From: Isoetes engelmannii
Lineage: Eukaryota > Streptophyta > Lycopodiopsida > Isoetales > Isoetaceae
Direction of reading: 5' to 3'
DNA: 23,940 bases
NCBI GenBank assembly: GCA_011763485.2
Contig: JAANSK020244276.1
Location: forward strand, 1 to 23,940
Part shown: one piece after another, positions 10,528-20,397 of the stretch
Layout of the letters: every line of letters starts with the position of its first letter
Position numbering within the stretch: position 1 is the first letter of the stretch
Program-made: the position numbers and the translations under genes
Notes under the pieces: generated by a model
Seen by the model: the letters and a program-made list of their open reading frames with translations, nothing else
The model's database searches: none
Told to the model about the DNA's origin: nothing

Positions 10528-13500
10528 GCCAGGTTTTAGGAGCGCTGTCGCCAATGTCCATGGCATTGCCATCAGATGCAACATCATCTGGAGCTGCGGG
10601 AATTGTGGGCACCATGTCAACACCTCAGAGCCATGGCTATGCACAAATTTTTTCTCAGACGAACAGCTTGCAGAACACAATTGTTTCATCTGGTTCCAGT
10701 TCTTTGGAAACGGCCCAAACTAATATGAACTTGCAAACTTCTGGAAATCATGAACTTGGTGGGCAGCCTTCAGCTACGTTACCACCTCCCATGATTCCTC
10801 CAGGGCAGTTGCCAGTTTCCATCACTCCACTTTCTCAGATTCCTAATTCATTCCCCCAGACAGGTCAGCCACCCAGTGTGTATGCAGCACCAGCACATAT
10901 ATTTACTTCAAATCAAGCATCTGCAGTCCAGTCTCAAACTCAAAACTCCTCCTTGGGGGGCAGGCCACTTTCACTTCCTGGTCAGTCACAAGCAACTCCT
11001 ATGGCACCTGGAGCATCCACTGCTGGAGGCGGGTTCGGGCAAGGATCAACAACACAATATGGCACATATCATCCACCAGCAGTCTACATGGCTCCTCCAA
11101 TGCCACCTTCAACACAGATGGTACCTCCCGGAGGTGGGTATTTTGCTTTGTTCTGTTTCTCTTGTATGGTACAGAGTGTTTAAAACTGAAGATCAGCGGG
11201 CAAGGAGCATGCATGGTAGAGGGATTGCAGCTTAATGAGCTTGGGATGGCATGCCTGCATGTTTAAATGGTTGACAGGCTCTTTTCTCCTACAGCAGTGA
11301 ATACGAGTTGTCAGTGGTGAGCATGGAAAGAGCGCCTCGGGTAAACAGCCTGATTTGTCATATGTGGTATGCTTAATTTTTTGAAATGCAACCACGGCAG
11401 CTGCCTGTGTAGTCAAACTATTTCCTGACTTTGTGTTTCCAGTATCGTATCCAGTCTGAAAACCCTCCTAGGGCTGTCATCTTAAGAAGATCTAAAATAG
11501 AAAAGAAATTTACATTTTAGCGCGGGATGTCCATGAGATATATGCCATCACAGAAGCTGGTAATTCTACATTTTTTTTTTCATGCAAAATTATTTGGAAA
11601 AAGGAGATTTTAGAGTGGCACAAGAGAGTTATGCATCTAATAAGTTTTTTTGCTTGCATATTTTTTGCTACTCCCATGTGGTATTTCAGTAAGTGACCTT
11701 TGCTAACATGCTCTAATGCTGATGGAGTTTATATAAAGTTCAACTAACACAGTAACTGTTAGTGCTTGGTTCTGCCCCTCCAGGTGCTATGAGGTACCAG
11801 TCTCCATCTTTTTCGCCGATCATACGACAGCCTGCGTTTCCACCTCGACCTCCATTAGGACCGCCACCTATGATGAGCACAGGCCGGCCCCCAATCATGG
11901 GGGGAATGCGTCCACTTCCACTCTTGAAACCTCCTCTTGGAATGGGGCACATTCTGCCACTTGAGAAACCACATACTACCATTTATGTTGGGAAGATTGC
12001 TACTACAATAGAAGACGAATTTATAAGAAGTGTTTTGGAGGTAATTTGATAGTTACATCCAAAGTGATTATCCATAATCTTTTCTTTCGCCGCTAATATT
12101 TTTTGCTGATGCAGCTTTGTGGACCAATTAAAAGTTGGAAACGTGCTCAGGATCCCACTACTAATTCTCCTAAACGCTTTGGGTTTTGTGAGTATGAAAC
12201 AGCTGAGGGGGTTTTACGAGCTTTACGCCTTCTCAATAAATTTTCGATGGATGGCCAAGAGTTAGTGGTATGTTGTCTAAATCTGCCTTTGCAATGGTGT
12301 GGGAAGTCGTTTGTTCTATCTGGCTTCATCTTTGAAATCTACAAAGTGTATATAGTCTATGAAAATTCTTTTTCTGGTTGAGCTAGGTTTTTTTGCCGGC
12401 TAGGGATTTCAAGGAATGCCACTTAGAAGTTGAATGATTCTTTTTGCTTTCAGCATTTGATAGGTTTCTTATGGGTGTTTAGAGTTTCAGAATTTCTTAT
12501 TCATGTTTGCTGATTGCAATCAGAGCCATCTATGACCAGTGCTTTTTTGAATGGACAAACTTCAGTGCTTTCTTAGTTACTTTCGTTATTCTTTTCACAT
12601 TTTACTGTTCGTTCAGCTAAATGTTGACACAACTACGCGGGATTATCTTGAGCGCTATGTCTCGAGGAAAAAAGAAAACGACAAGCTGCTTAAAGAGGCA
12701 GCCGAGCTGGAGAAGGAAGAGGAGACAGCACCTGGAGTTGAAGTGCCACTTGCTAAACCAGCAGAGGAAAAAGATAGCGAAGATGCTAGTGGCTCAGAAG
12801 AAGCTGCCAAGAAATTTGGAATTGTTAATGAAGATGATAAGCAAGGTGATGATACTGCTTTTGAGAAGTTGAAAAGCATGTTGGAAGAAAGGTAACAGAA
12901 CCCTAATTGCACATTGTGTTTCAAGAATTAAAATACCTAACTTTCTACTTATTGTCAGAGCTAAGTCAAAGCCATTACCTCCACCTCCAGGCCCTCCTTC
13001 AGCTGATTTAGGTGCAAAGTCATCGGAAATCTCTGTTAAATCAAAGGATGGCGACTCAAATATAGATGGGACACGAAGCGGTAACTGCAATGATATGAAA
13101 TTGTAATGCTACAATGGTTAGCCTGCTTATGTTCAATTGTTTCTTTCAGATGATCCGAATGCAAGAATAGAAGATGAAACTACAAGTGAACGGAAATCAG
13201 CTGTAGATGGAGAAAGGATGGAAGCAAGTTCATCTGATAGAGGCAAGCGGACTGAAAGAGACAGGGAAAGAGACAGGGAGAGAGACATTGAAAGAGAGAG
13301 AGAAAGGGAGATAGAAAGAGTTGAAAGGGAACGAGAGAAGGAACGTATAAGAAGGGAACGAGAGCGAGATCATAGAGTACGAGAAGCTGAACGTGCATAT
13401 GAGGAGCGATCAAAAGAGTGGGAAGCTAGAGAGCGTGATAAAGAAAGACAGCGCTTACATGACAAGGACCGTGACAAGGAAAGGGAGAGAGAACGACGTC

Positions 13501-15073
13501 GACAAATAAAAGAACAAGAAGAAGATACGGATGATGAAGATGACGATGATTGGAGAAAACGTCGACACAGACAAGAAGAAAAACGGAAACGAAGAATGCG
13601 TGAGAGAGAGGACGATTTGACAGACCGGCTTAAGGAGCAGCAAGAGATTCTAGAACCAAAGAGGCAGAAACTCCAGGAAGTACCAAGGAAAATGGAAATG
13701 GATGTTGACGGAGACTCTGCATCAAAAACTGCTTCCTTACAGAATGGTGCTGAAACGCCTAAAAAAGCATCTGGTTCTGCATCTGAAGCAAACAAGATTC
13801 CTTGTAAGATATGTTGAACTAGGTCAATTTAATTTCTTCTTGTAACTTAACTGGAAATGACTGCTTGAATCTTCTGTTCTTCCTTGTTTATTGTATCATC
13901 AGTAAAAATGCATGTCCAGAATGATATATGATTTGGGTTTACTTGAGTTCTCTTTCTAGTTGTATTCCAGTAATTTGCAGTGCTGTTTGGTTTTTCCTGT
14001 AGGTTATTAATTGTGTGCTACCTAATTTGTATTTAGCTGCTGGATTTTCAAGCAATGGTATTCACGAGGTTGCCAATGATGGAGGAACTTCAAATAAAGC
14101 TACAGGTGATGAGACAGAGCTGAAGCTAGGACAGAATTTTATTCCCAGGAAGCTTGGGTTTGGTTTGATTGGTGCAGGGAAGCGAACAGCTGTGCTACCT
14201 GTATTTCATGAGGAAGACGAGGAAGAAACTCCCAAAGAAAAGAGAATGAGACCACTAGTACCTATAGACTACTCAGCTGAGGAGATGGAAGCTGTGAATG
14301 CTAAATCACTTTCTGCTGGGCCCTCACCAAATCTTGCAGCAGCTGCTGAGTTTGCGAAGAGTCTATCTGGCCTTACACCGCGTTCACCTAGCAAGGATGA
14401 CCGAAGAGATGACTTTGATAGGAGGAAGCAAAAAGACAGAAGTAGTGAGAAAGGACGTTACCGTGAGAGGGAAAGAGACAGAGAAAGGGATCGGGACAAG
14501 GAAAAGGAGAGGGAAAGGGAGAAAGATAGAGACAGAGAAAGGGACAAAGGGAAGGATCGGGAGCGCACGAAAGAGAAGGACAGGGATCGTGAGAAAGAAA
14601 GAACTGGAGACAAAAACAAACCACCCGACAACACTAAAATTCTGGATGCAAAACAACTAATTGACACTATTCCTAAGACCAAAGAGGAACTATTTGGTTA
14701 TCCTGTTGATTGGTCAATCTATGACAAAGTAAGTGTACATTCACTTTAATTAGTTGTATTTATAGATTGTTATCATGTTGGTATGGTTGTTGATGCTTTT
14801 ATACCATTCCAAATGCAGCATGACTTGCATGACAGGATGCGTCCTTGGATTGCTAAGAAAATAACAGAGTTTCTTGGTGAAGAGGAGACCACTCTTGTAG
14901 ACTATATCTTGACAAATACGCGAAAGCATGTTACTGCTGCAGGGATGTTGGAGGTATTAGAAGGGATATTAGATGATGAGGCAGAAATGTTTGTCCTAAA
15001 GATGTGGAGGATGCTGATTTTTGAAATCAAACGGATTGAGACCGGGCTGGCATTGAAGCAGCCCAAGGGCTGA
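10524..15073 (+). CDS. RBM25: RNA-binding protein 25 (RRM and PWI splicing factor)
   Basis: Nuclear pre-mRNA splicing factor of the RBM25 family, associated with U1 snRNP function and 5' splice-site/alternative splicing in animals, and with ABA-linked alternative splicing in Arabidopsis. Exons by eye are 10524-11133, 11784-12040, 12115-12267, 12617-12891, 12959-13080, 13150-13803, 14037-14728 and 14819-15073. All introns are GT-AG, the phases agree throughout, and the result is 1005 residues. Residues 1-260 are rich in Pro, Ser, Gln and Gly. The RRM is at about 268-343, with RNP2 IYVGKI (270-275) and RNP1 KRFGFCEY (309-316). Arg/Glu/Asp-rich coiled segments fill exons 6 and 7. The PWI domain covers about 893-1000 with RPWI at 929-932. 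The start was chosen because an in-frame TGA lies at 10503. For exon 2 an earlier in-frame acceptor at 11761-11762 would add seven residues. The product call is near certain; exact exon ends are predictions. Confidence 0.93.
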
Positions 15074-16430
15074 ATCAGGTAAATCTAGGATTATAGCTAC
15101 TCCCAAAACTTAAGGGCAAGTAAATAACAGTATTTTTATATGCAAGGCTAGTAGTCTAGCAAAAATACCCAACTCTAGTCATCCCACATTGTTGTATGTT
15201 CCAGTTTTCAAAACTTTGGAAGTTCTTTTGCTGGCAATGGTTCTTGGCCACTGCCTCTTACCTCTGCTTTGAAACATGTGCATAATGTAATACCTTCTAC
15301 TAGCAAAACTGTTAGGTTTTATGTTTTCAAGCTCGTCTCTGAGATATACAATACAGATGATCAATTTTGTGCAAGTATGCAAATTCTTCATATGGCGATT
15401 TCTAGACTGTCAGTTTGATATCAGGTTTGTCTTTGCCAGTTTCTGTGTGTTCCTCCCTAGGTTCATATTAAATATTTGGCTATATATGTTAGAGGAAATA
15501 TAATGTTTCTGTTTGTAGACTTTGTAAGAGCTTATATTGTGGATCCCATTCAAAGACGGTGCAACATGGAATGGAAGTTGTAAGTGTCTGTAATTTAAGA
15601 GGCTAGCTTTGTTTACATGTGTTTTTTTGTACTTGGTTCACAAGCCATTCTCCATGGTAGCATGAGGCTTGCCCTTCAGCTAGCATCACGTGAAGCTGCC
15701 AGATGCACTGAAGGTGTTGAACATGTCGTGAGAGTTGTATGGAGAAGTGAGGTGAATTTAGTGTTGTTGCAGTGTATAAAACATAGGAATAATAAGCTGG
15801 AAAAGTCCATTTAAGTTCTCTGTATTGGGGAGATTTTATCTGGAATGCCTTTTATCTTAAATTCTTTTTATCTCGAGATCTTGTACTCTATTACCCTGCG
15901 TGTCATTGATTTTGTGGGGATTCATACTATGACCAATAAGGTTTCCAAATCCGTGAGTATACTTGCAAAATGCTATCATGTATATGATCAATTCTCTTTT
16001 TGTGGTCTACCTTCTATGTTCTGAATGGTTGTTGTTCTGCTGTTGTGCACATTACTGCTGTCACCAATTGACCTTTGGACTTCACAGGTTGGCATTTTGC
16101 AGGTATTGGAACGGAAGCTTCTGTAAAGAACCCTTTACGTGGATTACAAATGGCTGGGTTAGTCTGTGATTTTAAAGTCGTTTCCTGCTTAATTTTTGAA
16201 ATTTCCATTAGCTTGGAAACACTTACTGCTCGCATAAATAATTATGTGATATTGCCTCCTGTGGTCTGTGTCCTGCTTGTGAAGTTGGATGTTTTACAAC
16301 TTAGGCCAATTGGTATTTTTTCTGATATTGTCAATCGCGAACTAACAGTGACCATCTGGGATGCGCCTGTTATTAAGAAGCCCATCTTGCAATGCAAGCA
16401 TAGATTCTTGATGCTTTAACGTTGCCCTAT
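15074..16430 (+). other. RBM25 3' flank, probable 3' UTR with introns
   Basis: The stop TGA (15071-15073) is followed five nt later by a good donor 'cag|gtaaat' (15079), so the 3' UTR is probably spliced. Exon-like candidates are about 15644-15752 (after 'ggttcacaag') and about 16105-16160 (after 'cattttgcag'). No domain is recognisable in the open frames here (for example 15617-15814 and 16075-16419). No poly(A) site can be chosen with confidence. Confidence 0.45.
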
Positions 16431-16860
16431 GTATGAGATATTAGCATTGGCAGAAGGAAATGAATTTTGGATGTAAATTTATGCTTAATATATGAAGCTA
16501 TGATTTATAGATTGTCTATTGAAAGTTTCTTTCTAGACTAGTGCAAACTTCTGTTAGGGGTTAAAACCATTCTATGAACGTAACCATCTTGTTTTATAGG
16601 CAGCTGATTGTAAACTGTCTATAGAATCAATATCAATGTGACACCAGTGCTGTCAATCAACCTTTTACTACTAGACCTGATTAAGATGCAGTAGAGCAAC
16701 GAGAGTTTACTAGAACACAATGGCAGCATTGGTACTAACTCTAGACCTGTTTAGAATTGAACGTATATCCGTATCTATATCAATCTAGATATTTGTCATA
16801 GAGATACATTGTTAGTGGTAAAGGTGTTTCGGCGCTCATCTTAACGCTCATGTCGAGGCA
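16431..16860. other. Intergenic DNA, nothing recognised
   Basis: AT-rich spacer between the RBM25 3' flank and the tandem repeat. No gene signal is seen. Confidence 0.5.
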
Positions 16861-17370
16861 TATAGTCCATATTGGCTTTTATATTGCTCACTAGCATTGG
16901 ATCCAGACATATTCTTGTAAATATCCAAAATCAAGATATGAGAGCCACACCCCGTATAATAAAGTGCTCCCATTAGTATTAGTATGCATGTACGTACAAA
17001 AATATAAAGGAGAATGCAAAAAACAAGGCCATGAACAATTGCAAAGATAAAATAAAATTGCAATCAAACAGAAGCTTATGTTCATTTTCTTTTCCTCCTT
17101 ATATAGCCCATATTGGCTCTATATTGCTCGCTCTGGATAGTTGGATTCAGAGATATTCTTGTGAATATCTAAAATTAAGGCATGAGAAATTTACACCTCA
17201 CATTGGTACTACCTCTGGACCCCGTATAATAGAATGCTCCCGTTTAGTATGCATGTACATATAAAAATACACTCAAATACAAGGCCATGAACCATTGCAA
17301 AGATAAAATAAAATTGCAATGAAAACAAAAGCTCGTGTTCATTTTCTTTGTCCTCCTTATATAGCCCATA
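16861..17370. repeat. ~250-bp tandem repeat, units 1 and 2 and start of unit 3
   Basis: Unit 1 (16861-17101) and unit 2 (17102-17359) both begin 'tatag(t/c)ccatattggct', then 'atattgctc', 'gatattcttgt(a/g)aatatc', 'cgtataata', 'gcaaagataaaataaaattg', and end 'tcctccttata'. Unit 3 begins at 17360 but is cut after 'tatagcccata' and resumes at 18643 beyond the LINE. No coding content is visible. Confidence 0.85.
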
Positions 17371-18642
17371 TAATTTAACTTAATTTATTTATCACGCCAT
17401 TCTAGACCCTCAGGCCTATATGGCGAAATTGTACACAAGAAAAGGCGAAATTGTACACAAGAAAACTTTTAAAATCACTCAAAGGCGCCACTTTCTTCAA
17501 GCGTGCCCATATCTACAAAAAAGATCCATTATCTCTTTCCGTTCTTTCCAGATCTCTTTAATATATGAACTAAGCATATTAGGAGGTACAGATAGAAGCT
17601 CTCTTAAGGTAGAGCTAGTGATATTATATTTGTACCTTATGTGTTCATAGGCAGAGCATTCCAAGAATGTATGGTATTCAGATTCAATCTCTGGGTCGAA
17701 ACAATTAGGGCAGTACCGTTCATGCCTAGGTGCACCATACCAACGACCAGTTTCAACATGCAGTCTATGTGATGATGTCCTGAGTTGCGAGATGAGCTTA
17801 CAATTGCTTCTGCTAATATTGGCTGTAAGATACGGTTGTTCAACATATTCTGACATGTTATTTATTTCAGACTTATAAAAGCATTTCTTTGTCCCTGTGC
17901 AATCCATATCCCATAGCTTGGCTAGAATGTATGGTGTAGCTTGTTCCCTAATCTCCTTAAGCTTTAAAGAACTTGGCCATGTGTTTCCGCCAAGATTCCA
18001 TCTCATTGCCCACCGACAAACTAGATTAAACCACCCTTGACGCTCTGTTTGGATCATAGCTTGGTAGGGTAACCTATCATGTGGCATGAGTTTGATCCTA
18101 TTAACATATGCAAAGGTACGACAAAGTGCTTCTGCTTCTAATGGAAGCATACCTGATTCTGCAAGCATAATACCGTAGGGTGTTTGTGCTTTTACTTCGA
18201 GCTCCTATGTAAGGAAGCGTTTTTGTACCCTTTCAATGTTATTCCAGCTCTTTTTAGATAGGCCCAGTGCCCATGCGGGGCATCCATATAGCACCGTTGT
18301 TCTCACCTGGACCCCGAATAGGAGTCTTCTTAGTTTCCAATGCCACATATTCCTAACTTTGCAAGCATGTAGCATACTGTAGAGTGCCCTTAGGCCACCA
18401 GAACTTCTTTTAGAGGCTGCTAGGTTCCAATTATAGTTTTCAGATATTTCAATGCCTAAATATTTATAATTGGATACTTGTTCCAGGGGGATACCACCAA
18501 TCATAAAATTTTCTTTTGCCCTGGTACCAATGATCATGACTTAAGATTTGTTTATGTTGACTGCCATTCCCTTACTCACAAAATTCTTGTAAGACATCAA
18601 GATGTTGTTGGAGTCCCAAAGCAGTTTTTGATATAAGTACTA
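17371..18642 (-). mobile_element. 5'-truncated LINE (reverse transcriptase C-terminal half)
   Basis: Minus-strand coding from about 18630 to 17497 covers the part of a non-LTR retrotransposon ORF2 downstream of the catalytic YADD motif. It includes 'KGMAVNINKS' (after a frameshift), a stop, 'VMIIGTR', 'VSNYKYLGIEI', 'VLYGCPAWALGLSKKSW', then a second stop at about 18204. A long tail follows, ending in the C-x2-C-x9-H-x4-C zinc motif (CPNCF...EYHTFLEC) typical of LINE C-termini. From 18537 to 17497 the frame is uniform, broken only by one TAG, so this copy is relatively young. The 3' end has no poly(A) but an AT-rich tail near 17371-17390. It interrupts the ~250-bp tandem repeat. Confidence 0.85.
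17422..17465. repeat. Perfect 22-bp tandem repeat in the LINE 3' UTR
   Basis: The unit at 17422-17443, beginning 'ggcgaaattgtacacaag', is repeated exactly at 17444-17465. It lies in the 3' UTR of the minus-strand LINE. Short repeats near LINE 3' ends can arise during target-primed reverse transcription. Confidence 0.9.
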
Positions 18643-18823
18643 TATTGGCTCTATATTGCTCGCTCTGGATAATTGGATTCCTAGATATTCTTGTGAATAT
18701 CTAAAATCAAGGCATGAGAAATTTACACCTCACATCTTCGTATAATAGAATGCTTCTATATATATGTATGTATATATACATGTACAATAATATGAAGAAG
18801 AATGTCAAATACAGGGTTGCGGG
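18643..18823. repeat. Continuation of the ~250-bp tandem repeat, unit 3
   Basis: From 18643 the sequence resumes 'tattggctctatattgctcg', then 'gatattcttgtgaatatct', 'gcatgagaaatttacacctc' and 'cgtataatagaatgct', matching unit 2 closely. It diverges after about 18755, where an AT-rich 'tatatatgtatgtatatata' tract replaces the unit's end. Confidence 0.8.
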
Positions 18824-18871
18824 AAAAACAAAAATTGCAATCAGAACAAAAACAAAAATTGCGATCAGAAC
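18824..18871. repeat. 24-bp tandem repeat, two copies
   Basis: The unit 'aaaaacaaaaattgc(a/g)atcagaac' occurs at 18824-18847 and 18848-18871 with one difference. It is in frame within the open frame 18714-19271, giving KTKIAIRT twice. Confidence 0.85.
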
Positions 18872-19271
18872 AGGTGGTCACGTCGACCCTTTTGAGCCTT
18901 CAAAGGTTCCTAGACTTGATCTAGTTATTTTGGAAAACTTGACTTGTAAAGTGAAATTCTTTTTCATTCGTGACCATAAGGTTTTGAAATTATCTTCTTA
19001 CTATGATTTGGACAATGGTGAAGCAAGAAAAAGGGGGTTTGAACTTTTCTTTTCTTCCATTTTAACGCTTTTAGCTGGAAAGATGTCAAACTTTATCAAA
19101 AATCCAAGCCAAAAGACAGATACAATGCACAGGGTGGGAATCTCAGAGGATAATCATGATCCACTGAGTAGGACCGCCAGCCTATCTATGCATCAGAGGA
19201 CACACTCAAATAGATCTCAAAGATCAACTGTTGTTTGGCGGGAGCAAGCGAAGAACGTTGGTAGGCCTTAG
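18872..19271 (+). other. Open frame of unknown origin
   Basis: A stop-free frame (ATG at 18714, ending 19271) spans the end of the tandem repeat and continues for about 130 codons after it, including 'HVDPFEPSKVPRLDLV' and 'MSNFIKNPSQKTDTMH'. Composition looks coding-like but no family is recognised. The first part overlaps repeat DNA, so if any gene exists here it is a fragment. It could be an exon remnant or chance. Confidence 0.25.
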
Positions 19272-19349
19272 TAATTCTAGCTTGTGCGTTCTGGAGGGCA
19301 GCAACAGGAGGAATATTGAAGCCCTTAAAGACACGAAATTTTAACCAGC

Positions 19350-19636
19350 TTGAAATTTCGACCTATTTGGACACGTTTTTATGCAGCGAAATATTTTGTT
19401 GGTGTTGTGACGAATTTTTTTTGGGCGGCGCCGCCTCCTGCCCTGTTAACGCCGCCTCCTGCTCTGTTTCCACGTTCAAGGCTGATCTCTATTTCTAAGT
19501 CCCCGCGCCAGGTTGAAGATTGTAATGCCGATCTTAGCACTGCCAAGCATTACCACTGTCGCCTTAAGGTTTGTGAGCTCCACTCTAAAAGCTTCCAATG
19601 TCATCGCCAATGGCCAGACTCAGTGTTTCTATCAAG
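19350..19636 (+). pseudogene. SBP-box (SPL-type) transcription factor exon fragment
   Basis: The frame 19350-19643 contains 'RQVEDCNADLSTAKHYHCR' followed by 'LKVCELHSK', a clear match to the first half of the plant SBP DNA-binding domain (consensus CQVEGCxxDLxxxKxYHRRHKVCExHSK). After a one-base shift near 19585 the match continues as 'NVIANGQTQCFYQ' (consensus xVxVxGxxQRFCQQC). Three features argue against function: the first zinc-ligand Cys is Arg (codon 19506-19508), the first Cys of the second finger is Tyr, and the frame is broken. The second half of the domain (SRFH...KRSCRRR) was not found downstream. Similarity stops close to where SBP genes usually have an intron. SPL proteins normally control phase change and development. 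Confidence 0.75.
19430..19471. repeat. 21-bp tandem repeat inside the SBP fragment
   Basis: The unit beginning 'gccgcctcctgc' occurs at 19430-19450 and 19451-19471 with a few differences. In the SBP frame it encodes APPPALLT then PPPALFP, a Pro-rich stretch upstream of the DNA-binding domain. Confidence 0.8.
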
Positions 19637-19639
19637 GTA

Positions 19640-20150
19640 CTAAGCCTGCGAAACCTTGTTTTTCTTCAAGAATGGAGAAATCTTGGACATGAAAGATGAT
19701 TTAGTGATAGTACCTGTGAATCGAGGATGTGATAGTAGATTTTAGTTCTAATCTTTTGTTTGGAGCGAGGATAGAATGGAGTTTAGTGCTTAAGACTGTG
19801 GTAAGATTAGTTTCTCGGTTCTTGAGATCTTGTCTTTCGGTAGATCGCAGTCTAGAGGTTTAAACTCTTGTGGAGTTCACAAAAAAAATTGTTGCCTGGT
19901 TGTAGATTTCATTCTTTGACCGAGTTATTCGAGGGAAAATGAAGCTGTAGAAAGCGGCTTGCTCATAACAGAAGATGCTCTGCTTCTGCCCCTTTGAAGC
20001 AACCCATACACAGAACCGACGCCCATAGACAAAATCTGGTTGAATCATGGTTATTCTTGCTTGTTTTTTCTGATTTTTTTCCTTCAATGGCTAAATTTGG
20101 CTGCATCAGAGTCTTTTTTCTAGACTGGATCTGGCTAGCTTCTCAAGAAC
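19640..20150. other. Spacer, nothing recognised
   Basis: No second SBP exon is visible in this stretch. A 75-codon minus-strand frame at 20087-19860 matches no family known to me. Confidence 0.45.
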
Positions 20151-20181
20151 AAGCAAATTTCAAGCTAGATTAAAATTTCGT

Positions 20182-20323
20182 AGGAGAATTGCTCTCACCG
20201 TTGGAATTTCCCTTTGAAATTTTGAGGTGACCTGGCGGCGCCACTCGCGGCTCCGCCGCTCGTGGCTTACAAGGTCACCTCAAAATTTCAAAGCGAAATT
20301 CCAAGGTGAGAGCAATTACTCCT
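20182..20323. repeat. Long near-perfect hairpin with ~52-bp arms and GC-rich loop
   Basis: The left arm 20182-20233 (aggag, attgctctcacc, ttggaattt, ctttgaaattttgaggtg, acct) pairs with the right arm 20272-20323 with only about four mismatches or gaps. The arms are AT-rich, while the 38-bp loop is strongly GC-rich and itself holds short 'ggcggcg...cgccgc' complementarity. This is compatible with a foldback or MITE-like element, or a small-RNA hairpin precursor. The left arm abuts the inverted repeat at 20155-20181. Confidence 0.85.
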
Positions 20324-20397
20324 TCCATAATCTTCTGCGCTTCCAGATAGGCCACAACAACCATCTTGATGCTAAGTGAAATACCTGGCTACACAAC

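Larger units (their letters stand above)
7969..10616. repeat. Segmental tandem duplication, copy 2 (attached to the functional gene)
   Basis: Copy 2 starts at the junction 'ccatgggctaggcc' and ends in exon 1 of RBM25 at 'ggcaccatg'. After subtracting two extra blocks (about 0.32 and 1.03 kb) its length is about 1.3 kb, consistent with copy 1. Homology of the last part (10187-10616 versus about 7530-7970) includes the 5' leader and the first ~31 codons. Confidence 0.88.
19333..20181. repeat. 26/27-bp inverted repeats flanking the SBP fragment
   Basis: The reverse complement of 19333-19358 ('aaatttcaagctggttaaaa' plus 'tttcgt') matches 20155-20181 ('aaatttcaagctagattaaa' plus 'atttcgt') except for one substitution and one single-base gap. 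The repeats enclose about 0.8 kb that includes the SBP exon fragment. Each arm is itself partly palindromic (cgaaattt...aaatttcg). No target-site duplication was recognised. Confidence 0.65.

Noticed and set aside
11134-11183. Continuation of RBM25 exon 1 to a stop at 11183 as a separate 219-residue protein
   Set aside because: A good donor at 11134 and phase-matched splicing to 11784 give the expected RBM25 protein. The read-through is intron sequence.
13180-14682. Several minus-strand open frames rich in Ser, Leu, Phe and Arg
   Set aside because: They lie opposite the Arg/Glu/Asp-coding exons of RBM25 and are produced by the purine-rich low-complexity DNA.
19350-19643. Functional SBP-box gene
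   Set aside because: A zinc-ligand Cys is replaced, the frame is shifted within the domain and the second half of the domain is missing nearby.
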